Shown: positions 1 through 5,693 of the stretch, piece after piece
How the letters are laid out: each line of letters starts with the position of its first letter
Position numbering within the stretch: position 1 is the stretch's first letter
Origin: Propionibacteriaceae bacterium
Lineage (GTDB): Bacteria; Actinomycetota; Actinomycetes; Propionibacteriales; Propionibacteriaceae
Direction of reading: 5' to 3'
Assembly (NCBI GenBank): GCA_031268065.1
Contig: JAIRXX010000284.1
Location: forward strand, 1-6,447
DNA length: 6,447 nt
Translations under genes and position numbers: made by a program
The notes under the pieces: generated by a model
Seen by the model: only the letters and a program-made list of their open reading frames with translations
The model's database searches: none
What the model was told of the DNA's origin: nothing

Positions 1-606
1 GGCGGCCATTGCCATCATCGCCGCCGAGCCGACACCGGCGCCGAGCGCCCAGATGGCCACTGTGATCCAGTCCACTCCAGCCAACGCGGCCACAACTCCG
101 GTCAGCAACAGCGCCACCGCACCGGCGATCACCACCGGGATCACCATCCGGGATCGCAGCAACTGCCGCCTGCTGATCGGCGCGTCCATCAGCCAAAAAC
201 CCTCCGCCGCCGAGGCGAGGATCGGCCCGAACATCCGGGCCACGCTCAAAGCCAGGGCGTAGCAGGCCAGACAGGTCGCCGCTGGGAGCAGCGTTTTGGC
301 GGTGGCACAGGTCAGCGAATCACAGCCTGACTGCCCGGACTGGGCATCGACCACCACGCTGGCCAGCATCGCGGTGATGACCACTGCGGTGAACAGCGCC
401 ACATAGCCGTCAGAGATTGCCTGCCAGATGGTCTTGGTGGCACGCCCGTGGCGCCACCATTTCATCAGATCGTGCAGATCGCGCTCGTCCGCCGGCACCG
501 GATCGGCGTCGGGCAGGAAGAAGAATTCATATTCCCGTTCGACAGCCTCGGCGGCAACCACCGGCTCGCTGGGCGCGACGGCCTTCTTACGTGTTTTCTT
601 GCTCAT
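1..606 (-). CDS. DUF6297-like multi-pass membrane protein, probable ABC-exporter membrane partner (partial, C-terminus beyond window)
   Basis: Reading leftward from the ATG at 606-604, the frame stays open to the window edge, giving 202 N-terminal residues. Residues 1-60 are charged and cytoplasmic-looking. Hydrophobic segments follow at about 66-86, 105-124, 155-177 and 182-200. The segment after the second helix (GPILASAAEGFWLMDAPISR, residues 127-146) resembles the conserved loop of actinobacterial DUF6297 membrane proteins, which sit beside an ABC ATPase. I take it to be the permease half of an exporter; the substrate is unknown. The start overlaps the 3' end of the ATPase gene by 20 bp in another frame, with GAGAG 5 nt upstream of the ATG, so the two are probably translationally coupled. 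Four cysteines (95, 100, 112, 115) lie around the loop and start of the second helix. The strand and reading frame are clear; the family name rests on recall. Confidence 0.72.
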   Translation of the reverse strand, partial: MSKKTRKKAVAPSEPVVAAEAVEREYEFFFLPDADPVPADERDLHDLMKWWRHGRATKTIWQAISDGYVALFTAVVITAMLASVVVDAQSGQSGCDSLTCATAKTLLPAATCLACYALALSVARMFGPILASAAEGFWLMDAPISRRQLLRSRMVIPVVIAGAVALLLTGVVAALAGVDWITVAIWALGAGVGSAAMMAMAA

Positions 607-1258
607 CTTCACTCTCGTAAGTAGCCCCGGCCAGCGCGATAACCCTGGTGGCCACCTTGTCCACCAACTCCGGCTCGTGGCTGGCCATCACGATTGCCAG
701 GCCGCGTCGCCGCTCAGCCTGCAGCCGGGCGGCCAGCCAGGCCACGCCCTCCACGTCGAGCCGCTGCTCTGGCTCGTCGAGCACCAAGAGCTTGCGGGGA
801 CGTACGAAAGCAGTGGCAAGCGCCAGACGGCGGCGCTGCCCGGAGGACAGCGTTCCCGGCAATTGGCCCGACTGCGGCACCAATTGCACCTCGCGCAGCA
901 CCTCGTCCACGGCGTCGTCAGAATCGGGGATGCCATGCGCCCTGGCCAAAAGGTCCAGATGCTCCACCACGCTCAAGTCAGGAAAGAAATCCAGATCGTC
1001 AATCACGGTGGCGACATCGCGGCGGATGCGCGGATCGGTCTCCAACACCGGGATGCCGCTAATCTCGACCACACCGGCGTCTGGGCGGTCGGCGCCGATT
1101 AGGCAGCGCAAAATAGTCGATTTCCCGGCCCCGTTGCGTCCAGTCAGCGCGATGGCCTCGCCTGGGAAGACTTGCAGCGAAAACCCTTCCACGATTACCA
1201 CTGGGCCGAATGATTTCTTCAAATCGACAACCCGCAGCACCGGTTCCTTCTTTGCCAT
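587..1258 (-). CDS. ABC transporter ATP-binding protein
   Basis: A 223-residue stand-alone ABC nucleotide-binding domain that would hydrolyse ATP to drive the membrane protein encoded just downstream. Visible motifs are Walker A GRNGAGKST (40-48), signature LSSGQ (137-141), Walker B KLLVLDEP (156-163, catalytic Glu162), D-loop-like QRLD (165-168) and the H-loop His194 (ASHEPE). The length is normal for a single-domain exporter ATPase. The Q-loop glutamine is not seen: the matching stretch reads VIDDLDFFPDLSV (85-97), a variant I associate with actinobacterial ATPases of this type. The start ATG is supported by GGGAGAA at 1272-1266, 7 nt upstream. It is first in a two-gene operon with the DUF6297-like gene. 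The acidic tail (SEDEQENT) is encoded over the downstream start. The substrate cannot be deduced; export of a peptide or drug is only a guess. Confidence 0.93.
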   Translation of the reverse strand: MAKKEPVLRVVDLKKSFGPVVIVEGFSLQVFPGEAIALTGRNGAGKSTILRCLIGADRPDAGVVEISGIPVLETDPRIRRDVATVIDDLDFFPDLSVVEHLDLLARAHGIPDSDDAVDEVLREVQLVPQSGQLPGTLSSGQRRRLALATAFVRPRKLLVLDEPEQRLDVEGVAWLAARLQAERRRGLAIVMASHEPELVDKVATRVIALAGATYESEDEQENT

Positions 1259-1265
1259 GCTCTGA

Positions 1266-1272
1266 TTCTCCC
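1266..1272 (-). promoter_or_regulatory. Ribosome binding site of the ABC ATPase gene
   Basis: GGGAGAA on the minus strand lies 7 nt before the ATG at 1258. It is a strong Shine-Dalgarno match and fixes the start of the transporter operon. No convincing -10/-35 pair was found between it and the pglZ remnant upstream. Confidence 0.6.
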
Positions 1273-1356
1273 ACGTAACCGAAGCCCACCCTTACCCACC
1301 CCGCCAGAACGAACAGCCCCGCGCGAGCGGCGGGCGCAGCACCAGCCAGGGTGTAT

Positions 1357-1548
1357 CTACGAACTATGACCCCTACCAGGACCGCCGCTGCAAGCATGGA
1401 AGGCGGCCAGTAGCCTGGCCCGCCGTTCGGTGGTGTCGAACGGCGCATCGTCCACCAGCACCTTGTCACCATCGGCGAAGGCCAAATTCTGATGAGGCAG
1501 GAGCGCCGCCATTCCAAGCTGGGTGTACGAGGGGAAGGTGCTCAACAT
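1357..1548 (-). pseudogene. pglZ: PglZ type A (BREX-1 phosphatase) remnant, central fragment
   Basis: The minus-strand frame reads STFPSYTQLGMAALLPHQNL near its start (about 1542-1483) and continues with a short aspartate-rich stretch and a TTERRARLL segment. The block SYTQLGMAALLPH followed by a VLVDD-type strand and an ER-x-x-(I/L)L helix is what I recall from the middle of type A PglZ proteins, the alkaline-phosphatase-like component of BREX phage-defence systems (family length about 800-900 residues). Only about 50 residues are recognisable; after that the frame drifts into unrelated sequence and stops at 1357. There is no Shine-Dalgarno for the ATG at 1548, and the N-terminal piece of the same protein lies immediately upstream in a different frame. 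This is a decayed fragment and not a small gene. Confidence 0.68.
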
Positions 1549-1678
1549 GAAGGACCGTCACGCCGGGCAAGGTCAGCAAGTCAACTTGTGGGGCGCACTC
1601 AGCTTCCGGGTCGGACCAGATCACAACCCGACCCGCCGGGTCGTGTTCCGCGAAGCGTTTCTGAAGCTGGCGCTCAGT
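1541..1678 (-). pseudogene. pglZ: PglZ type A remnant, N-terminal fragment
   Basis: The minus-strand frame from 1678 contains LQKRFAEHDPAGRVVIWSDP, followed by EAE and, after about a dozen residues, LPGVTVLHVE. This is the pattern of the PglZ extreme N-terminus: an amphipathic helix, then the RVVIWSDPE strand-turn and the LPGV-TVL strand. The frame has no start codon of its own: it opens after a stop at 1705-1703 and runs into non-homologous sequence after 1541, ending at a TGA near 1466. The homology passes directly into the central PglZ block (STFPSYTQ) in another frame at about 1541-1548, so most of the region between them (several hundred residues in the intact family) has been lost. No product is expected. 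Confidence 0.62.
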
Positions 1679-1991
1679 CGAAGAGACGGCGGTCGATACG
1701 GTCTATCAGCCCTCGTCTCGACCACTGGTTTTCAGCCGCTTGCTGCGCGTACCATGCCCTTATCGCTGGGTCTTGCACCTTGTCGAGGAGAACGATGTGG
1801 CTGGTCCACGGAATTTGTGCAGCCAGTGGCTGCACTATTTCGAGATTCGGATACTCTCGCGCGAACCGCAGCATGTACTTCAGGTTCCGCACCGAGAATC
1901 CGCGCAGGCCAGGGTAGGCCAGCTTGATATCACGGGCCAGGTCCACTGCTCCACGGCGCTGCGCTTCTTCTCTGTACCAGAAACAGAGCCT
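1674..1991 (-). pseudogene. DUF1016 / YhcG-type nuclease N-terminal fragment
   Basis: The frame is open from 1991 to the TGA at 1676-1674. From about 1943 it matches the DUF1016 N-terminal domain of PDDEXK-nuclease (YhcG) proteins in order: DLARDIKLAYPGLRGFS, VRNLKYMLRFAREYP, the hallmark IPWTSHIVLLDKVQDP (compare the family's IPWGHN-x-x-LL-K-x-DP), WYAQQAAENQWSR and a final IDRRLF. Intact proteins continue with ERQGKA-like sequence, a linker and a C-terminal PDDEXK nuclease domain. All of that is missing, as is the true N-terminus. A GTG at 1946 could start a 90-residue peptide but has no good ribosome site. Such genes often sit inside BREX loci between pglX and pglZ, which fits the pglZ pieces directly downstream. 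A short expressed DNA-binding remnant cannot be excluded. Confidence 0.7.
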
Positions 1992-2019
1992 TCAGCAGAC
2001 GGATGGCGATGTCCCGCTC
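1972..2019 (-). pseudogene. Possible BrxC (BREX P-loop ATPase) scrap
   Basis: The minus-strand frame reads ERDIAIRLLKALFLVQ, 16 residues, in a frame different from the overlapping DUF1016 fragment. It resembles an (x)LLK-LFL-x(Y) helix that I recall from BrxC/PglY ATPases. It would place a third BREX gene piece in the correct relative order (brxC, then the nuclease, then pglZ). The match is short and based on memory, so this is weak and could be chance. Confidence 0.25.
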
Positions 2020-2070
2020 CCGGCACCCATGCCCCGCCGACCGGGTTCCAGGGTTCTCCGGGCCATCAGT

Positions 2071-2082
2071 TAGGCTTGGCTC
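2071..2082 (+). promoter_or_regulatory. Candidate -10 element for a leaderless menG transcript
   Basis: TAGGCT at 2071-2076 fits the actinobacterial TANNNT -10 pattern. It ends 6 nt before the GTG at 2083, which would place the transcription start on or next to the start codon. There is no Shine-Dalgarno in front of menG, as expected for a leaderless mRNA. No clear -35 box is seen, which is common for such promoters. Confidence 0.4.
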
Positions 2083-2784
2083 GTGTTGAAGGCAGGGAGC
2101 AGGGCTGACCTGGGGCGCGAGCCATCCGAGGTCGCCGATATGTTCGACCATGTGGCCAAGCGGTACGACTTGGTGAACGACCTCCTCTCCGCAGGGCAGG
2201 ACCGCTGGTGGCGGAAGCAGACCGTCCGCGCCGTCGATCCACAGCCCGGACAGGCGATTCTCGATCTGGCTGCCGGAACCGGCACTTCCGCAGCCCCCTT
2301 CGCGCAAGCAGGGGCCAGGGTGGTTGCCGCCGATCTGAGTTTCGGGATGCTGGAGGTGGGCAAGCGGCGGCTCCCGCAACTGCCCTTCGTCAATGCGGAC
2401 GCGCTGGCACTGCCCTTCGCCGATAACGCCTTCGACGCGGTGACCATCTCTTTCGGGCTGCGCAATGTGGCGGACGCCAAAGCGGCTTTGGCCCAGTTGC
2501 GGCGGGTCACCCGGCCTGGCGGGCGCATCGTGATCTGCGAATTCTCCACCCCGGTTTACCGGCCACTGCGAGCCGCCTACCAGGCGTATCTGCGCTATGG
2601 GCTGCCCAAGGTGGCCCGGCTGACCTCCTCCAATCCGCTCGCCTACGAATACCTCAGCGAATCGATACTGGCCTGGCCGAACCAACCCGCCCTAGCCGAC
2701 TTGATGCTGGCAGCTGGCTGGCAATCGGTCAGCTGGAAAAATCTGAGCGGCGGGATCGTGGCACTGCACCGGGCGTTTGCGTGA
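2083..2784 (+). CDS. menG: Demethylmenaquinone methyltransferase (MenG/UbiE family)
   Basis: A 233-residue SAM-dependent methyltransferase that methylates demethylmenaquinone to menaquinone, the last step of the pathway, at the inner face of the membrane. The family's first signature is present around [19 protein letters not shown] (27-45). SAM-binding motif I is [12 protein letters not shown] (59-70), with the post-I acidic residue Asp84. [18 protein letters not shown] (112-129) is the usual UbiE/MenG block, and the second signature is [15 protein letters not shown] (141-155). The C-terminal [14 protein letters not shown] and [14 protein letters not shown] are also typical. Length is normal. 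Actinobacterial homologues commonly begin near SRADL (here residues 6-10), so GTG 2083 or TTG 2086 is the start; no Shine-Dalgarno is visible. The last codons overlap the next gene by 4 bp (GTGA). Confidence 0.95.
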   Translation: MLKAGSRADLGREPSEVADMFDHVAKRYDLVNDLLSAGQDRWWRKQTVRAVDPQPGQAILDLAAGTGTSAAPFAQAGARVVAADLSFGMLEVGKRRLPQLPFVNADALALPFADNAFDAVTISFGLRNVADAKAALAQLRRVTRPGGRIVICEFSTPVYRPLRAAYQAYLRYGLPKVARLTSSNPLAYEYLSESILAWPNQPALADLMLAAGWQSVSWKNLSGGIVALHRAFA

Positions 2785-4403
2785 CGTTCACTCTGGATTC
2801 CCACGCAGCGAGGTCTTGCCCAGTCAAGACCTACAACGCCTATTCCGGGCAATCCGCCGAAAACTCCGGCCCGCCGACGAGGTTCCCCGGCTCAGCGCTG
2901 TTCGAGCGCAAAGTCAACCAGGCGTTGCGCACCGCCTACCCTGCGGCACAGCCGCTCGAAGCTGGACCAGACCGAAACAACGATGAGGCGGCCTGCCTGG
3001 CGGCGATGGATGCCGGGGCGAAACTGATCTTCGACGGGCAACTCCCCCGCGATCTCGCCACGCACCGCTGTGGCCGGGTGCCGGTCCTGGTCCGCGACGA
3101 AGACAATCGCGGCTACTACCCGGTGCTGGTCAAATACCAGCGGGTGACTGAGAAAGCGACAGCCGGATGCTGCGAATACTCCACCCTTGCCGATCCGACT
3201 GCCCACCACCAAGCCGAGGGACGCCGCGTCCGCTGGTCCTGGCGCCCCGGCACAGCTTTGCAGCTAGCCCATTATTGGCTGCTGCTGCAGGCCAGCGGCC
3301 ACGCCGGTGAACGGGCGCTGGGCGGAGTGGTCGGCATCGACGAATTCGCCGAGGTTGGCCCGGTGATCACTTGGATCGGATTGGATGAGCCGAGCATCAA
3401 GTCAAACGGCGATCTGATCAGCCCGCTGCAGCTCTATCTGCGGGAATTCTGCAAACGGGTGGAGATAGCCGAACGCGCCCAAACCGGCGATCCGCAGCTC
3501 GGCGCCGAAATGCTGCCGATCATCAGCCGCGAATGCGACTCTTGCGGTTGGCAGTCGCCCTGCGCCGAGCGGCTCGATCCAGACGATCTGAGCCTGCGGA
3601 TGGCGAAAACGCCGCTGGACCCGGAACAAATCACCGTGCTGCGCGAGGCAGGCGTCTCCACCTGTGCCCAATTCGCCGAATTGGACCTTGACGTGTTTCT
3701 GCCCGCCCGGCTTCCGCTGATGGGCAGCCGCAGCGGGGCTGAAGAGCGGATCAGGACCGCGCAGCGCCGTTCGCGGCTAATGCTGGCCGGAGTCGAATTG
3801 GAACGGACGACCACCGGAAAGCTGGCCTTGCCCCAAGCCGCGTTGGAAATCGACATCGACTTGGAAACCAGCCGCGACGACCGCGTTTACCTGTGGGGGT
3901 TCTGGGTGGACGACAAAGCGCGCTCCAAGCAGTTTTACCGCCCCTTCGCCCGCTTTGAACCCCTCGACCAGGCCGCCGAACTGGCCCTGGCCAAAGAGGC
4001 GCTGGGCTGGCTGCGGGATTTGGCCGGCGGCGCCGACGCGCTGGTCTACCACTATTCCGACTATGAGACCGTCCGCATCAACCGGCTGGCGGCGGGCGGC
4101 GACCCGGAACTGGGCTGGGCGAAAGAATATGCCCAAACCAATTTCGTAGACCTCTTCGCCATCATGCGGGCCAATTACTTCAGCGTCCACGGCCTGGGGC
4201 TGAAGACTGTGGCCTGCAGCGCGACTGGTTTCCGCTGGCGCGACAGCGATCCAGGCGGCTTGAATTCAATGCGCTGGTTCGAGGACGCCGTCAGCGGGAA
4301 GACTCCGGCAATCCGCGAGCAGGCCCGCAAGCGCGTCCTGGAGTACAACGAAGACGACGTGCGGGCCACCTGGTCGCTGCGCCGCTGGCTCGGCAAACAG
4401 TGA
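2781..4403 (+). CDS. TM0106/RecB-like putative nuclease with C-terminal RNase H-like (DEDD) exonuclease domain
   Basis: This 540-residue protein has two parts. Residues 1 to about 270 resemble the RecB/Cas4-like TM0106 family: an N-terminal [11 protein letters not shown] with Cys13, and a distal [10 protein letters not shown] with Cys252, Cys255 and Cys261. These four cysteines fit the spacing of a Cas4/AddB-type iron-sulphur cluster. The PD-(D/E)XK core would be around 97-121; Lys118 (PVLVK) is present but the usual acidic residues are not obvious. Residues 276-332 look like a helix-hairpin-helix linker. Residues 355-540 resemble RNase_H_2/YprB exonucleases: EIDIDLET (Asp360, Glu362), HYSDYE (Asp427), FVDLF (Asp457) and YNEDDVRAT (Tyr522, Asp526). 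It is probably a DNA-processing enzyme of unknown pathway. The GTG start forms a 4-bp overlap with the menG stop and has no Shine-Dalgarno, indicating translational coupling; Cys13 supports this start. Confidence 0.85.
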   Translation: MTFTLDSHAARSCPVKTYNAYSGQSAENSGPPTRFPGSALFERKVNQALRTAYPAAQPLEAGPDRNNDEAACLAAMDAGAKLIFDGQLPRDLATHRCGRVPVLVRDEDNRGYYPVLVKYQRVTEKATAGCCEYSTLADPTAHHQAEGRRVRWSWRPGTALQLAHYWLLLQASGHAGERALGGVVGIDEFAEVGPVITWIGLDEPSIKSNGDLISPLQLYLREFCKRVEIAERAQTGDPQLGAEMLPIISRECDSCGWQSPCAERLDPDDLSLRMAKTPLDPEQITVLREAGVSTCAQFAELDLDVFLPARLPLMGSRSGAEERIRTAQRRSRLMLAGVELERTTTGKLALPQAALEIDIDLETSRDDRVYLWGFWVDDKARSKQFYRPFARFEPLDQAAELALAKEALGWLRDLAGGADALVYHYSDYETVRINRLAAGGDPELGWAKEYAQTNFVDLFAIMRANYFSVHGLGLKTVACSATGFRWRDSDPGGLNSMRWFEDAVSGKTPAIREQARKRVLEYNEDDVRATWSLRRWLGKQ

Positions 4404-4465
4404 ACTCCCTCCCCCGCCCACGACCGTCATCCCCCCGATGTCGGCCACAGCCTGTCAGACGCCGC

Positions 4466-4497
4466 CCAAGCGTCCAGCCGTCCAAGCGTCCAGCCGT
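4466..4497. repeat. Tandem duplication of a 16-bp unit
   Basis: CCAAGCGTCCAGCCGT occurs twice without interruption and without mismatch (4466-4481, 4482-4497). The unit itself contains a CGTCCA sub-repeat. It is followed by a partial CCA. It looks like replication slippage; no function is evident. Confidence 0.85.
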
Positions 4498-4520
4498 CCA
4501 CCCACGCGGCTAAGTGTGTC

Positions 4521-4600
4521 AGAGGTTCTTAGAGGTTCTTAGAGAAACTAAGAGAATGTTAGAAGATCTTAGAGAATGTTAGAGGAACTAAGACGAACTG
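4521..4600. repeat. Array of eight degenerate 10-bp units in exact 10-bp phase
   Basis: Eight consecutive decamers each begin with AGA: two copies of AGAGGTTCTT, then AGAGAAACTA, AGAGAATGTT, AGAAGATCTT, AGAGAATGTT, AGAGGAACTA and AGACGAACTG. TTAGA or TAAGA therefore recurs every 10 bp for about seven helical turns. The array is A/T-rich in otherwise GC-rich DNA, and purine-rich on the plus strand. One 6-bp hairpin is possible inside it: TCTTAG (4537-4542), a 5-nt loop, CTAAGA (4548-4553). The phasing could mean a multi-site protein-binding region or curved DNA, or just slippage followed by drift. Confidence 0.8.
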
Positions 4601-4617
4601 GGTCTTGTCTAGGTTCC
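4584..4617. terminator. Imperfect inverted repeat, possible bidirectional terminator
   Basis: GGAACTAAGAC (4584-4594) pairs with GTCTAGGTTCC (4607-4617), 9 of 11 positions, around a 12-nt loop. The left arm lies in the last two decamers of the repeat array. No T-run follows on the plus strand; on the minus strand the next bases are moderately T-rich (TCTAACATTCTCT). It sits between two convergent genes, where a terminator is expected, but it is not a strong intrinsic terminator. Confidence 0.35.
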
Positions 4618-4621
4618 TTGG

Positions 4622-4639
4622 CCGCCAGAACCTTGGCGG
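4622..4639. terminator. Short GC-rich hairpin, possible terminator stem
   Basis: CCGCCA (4622-4627), loop GAACCT, TGGCGG (4634-4639) gives a perfect 6-bp stem about 80 bp beyond the end of the TauE/SafE gene. There is no T-tract on either side, so it is only a candidate. Confidence 0.25.
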
Positions 4640-4717
4640 ATGAGGCATGGGTTTTATGCTCTCGGGGTTCCCGCGAAGTATCGCAGTGGGCGTCGGGCGG
4701 AGAACTTTGCAGGGCGG

Positions 4718-5464
4718 CTAGACGGCGATCAGGTAGAGGGCGGCTATGGCCACGAAGATGGTGACCAGGCGTTCGAAAGTCTGCTGCTCGATTCGTTTTA
4801 TCAGTATTCGGCCCAGCCAAGTGCCCAACAGCACAGCCGGGGCTAGCGCCAGCGCGAAAAGGGCGGTGTCCACCCGGACTATCCCCAGGCCGATTGAGAT
4901 CGGCACTTTGCTGGCGTTCACAAAGAAGAAGAACCACGCCGTCGTTCCGAGGAAGCTGAGTTTGTCGTATTTTGCGGCCAGCAGGTAGAGGCTCATCGCC
5001 GGACCACCGGCGTTTGCAACCATCGTGGTGAAACCGGCCATAGCGCCGTAGCCGAAAGCGACCGGACGCCGCTGCACGCCAAGTTTATCCGGCCAGAATC
5101 CGATTACCAGCAAAACCAGGACGATCACGCCGATGGTTTTCTTCAGCGCGGTGTCACTCACAAAGTTGAGGAATACCGAACCCAAGCCCAGGCCGACCAG
5201 CACTGGCACAATCAGCGAGACGATCAGCTTCCAATCCACATTCTTCAGATACACCCAGATAGCCACCAGGTCACCGACGAGAAAGAGCAGCAACACCACG
5301 CCGGTCGAATCCCGCACCGGCAACACCTGCGCCATCGCTACCACCGCGAGCAGCGAGACATTCCCGATAGAAGTCTTGGCGAATCCGATCACCACCCCGG
5401 CGGCGATCACAACGCACCAGGCCCACCAGGGCAGGTCGGTCCAGACATGGGCTAAATCAGTCAC
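4718..5464 (-). CDS. TauE/SafE-family membrane transporter (probable anion/sulfonate exporter)
   Basis: A protein of 248 residues from the GTG at 5464 (254 from the ATG at 5482). It is strongly hydrophobic with about eight membrane segments. TauE/SafE hallmarks are the repeated glycine-rich motifs: GFAKTSIGNVSLLAV in the first half and AGFTTMVANAGGPAMSLYLL in the second, which suggests the internal duplication typical of the family. Charged VDWK and KRIEQQTFER loops match the usual cytoplasmic linkers. Members move sulfite, sulfoacetate or related organic anions across the membrane; the substrate cannot be told here. I prefer the GTG because GGAGAA (5477-5472) lies 7 nt before it, whereas the ATG six codons upstream has no Shine-Dalgarno. 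It shares its strand with menD but is 230 bp away (from the GTG) and probably transcribed separately. Confidence 0.9.
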   Translation of the reverse strand: MTDLAHVWTDLPWWAWCVVIAAGVVIGFAKTSIGNVSLLAVVAMAQVLPVRDSTGVVLLLFLVGDLVAIWVYLKNVDWKLIVSLIVPVLVGLGLGSVFLNFVSDTALKKTIGVIVLVLLVIGFWPDKLGVQRRPVAFGYGAMAGFTTMVANAGGPAMSLYLLAAKYDKLSFLGTTAWFFFFVNASKVPISIGLGIVRVDTALFALALAPAVLLGTWLGRILIKRIEQQTFERLVTIFVAIAALYLIAV

Positions 5465-5471
5465 CCGGCTA

Positions 5472-5477
5472 TTCTCC
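5472..5477 (-). promoter_or_regulatory. Ribosome binding site deciding the TauE/SafE start
   Basis: GGAGAA on the minus strand lies 7 nt upstream of the GTG at 5464 and downstream of the alternative ATG at 5482, so it favours the shorter protein. Confidence 0.5.
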
Positions 5478-5482
5478 ACCAT

Positions 5483-5693
5483 CGCACAGCAGACCCAGCC
5501 CGGTGCCCAGCTAACGCCCGGAGCACGCTAGGCGCTGACCGTCGGCTGAGCACGGACGGAGCCACCAGCGGCGTGGCCGGGCTATGAGCGATCACCGTCT
5601 GGCAAGAACCTCGGAAACCTCCCACTCAGTCAAGGCGCGGGCCAGGGTCAGACCCTTATCAGCGATAGAGACGTTCCCCGTCGGCGAAACGCC
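5483..5693. other. Intergenic region between menD and the TauE/SafE gene
   Basis: About 210 bp with no supported gene. After the menD TAA the same frame stays open for 33 codons (5693-5595) to a TGA. Short stems are possible in the transcript just after menD (GGCG-TTT-CGCC and GACG-GGGAA-CGTC), but no T-tract makes them a classic terminator. The promoter of the TauE/SafE gene presumably lies in 5483-5560; only weak -10-like TAGCGT and TTAGCT are seen. Confidence 0.5.

Larger units (their letters stand above)
4404..4717. other. Convergent intergenic region rich in short repeats
   Basis: 314 bp between the convergent nuclease and TauE/SafE genes, with no coding region I can support. It holds a C-rich stretch (4404-4440), a 16-bp tandem duplication, an A/T-rich 10-bp repeat array and two inverted repeats, listed separately. 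The base composition drops sharply from C-rich to A/T-rich within the array. Confidence 0.7.

Noticed and set aside
428..1265. Long plus-strand open frames opposite the ABC ATPase gene
   Set aside because: They are antisense to a gene with complete ABC motifs, have low-complexity Arg/Ser/Ala-rich products and no recognisable domain.
1059..1517. Minus-strand frame of 152 codons spanning the pglZ remnant and the ABC gene start
   Set aside because: It overlaps the ATPase coding region out of frame and its translation matches nothing; the recognisable PglZ signal is in a different frame.
1492..2108. Plus-strand open frames across the BREX remnant
   Set aside because: They are antisense to the DUF1016 and PglZ fragments, with compositions of shadow frames.
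1930..2685. Minus-strand frame of 251 codons opposite menG
   Set aside because: A shadow of menG's GC-rich third positions; the product has no domain features.
4466..4600. CRISPR array
   Set aside because: Repeats are 16 bp and 10 bp, directly adjacent without spacers, and no cas genes are present.
4266..4937. Small open frames in both strands around the intergenic repeats
   Set aside because: Arg/Pro-rich or repeat-derived translations, no ribosome sites, and overlap with the repeat array or the flanking genes.
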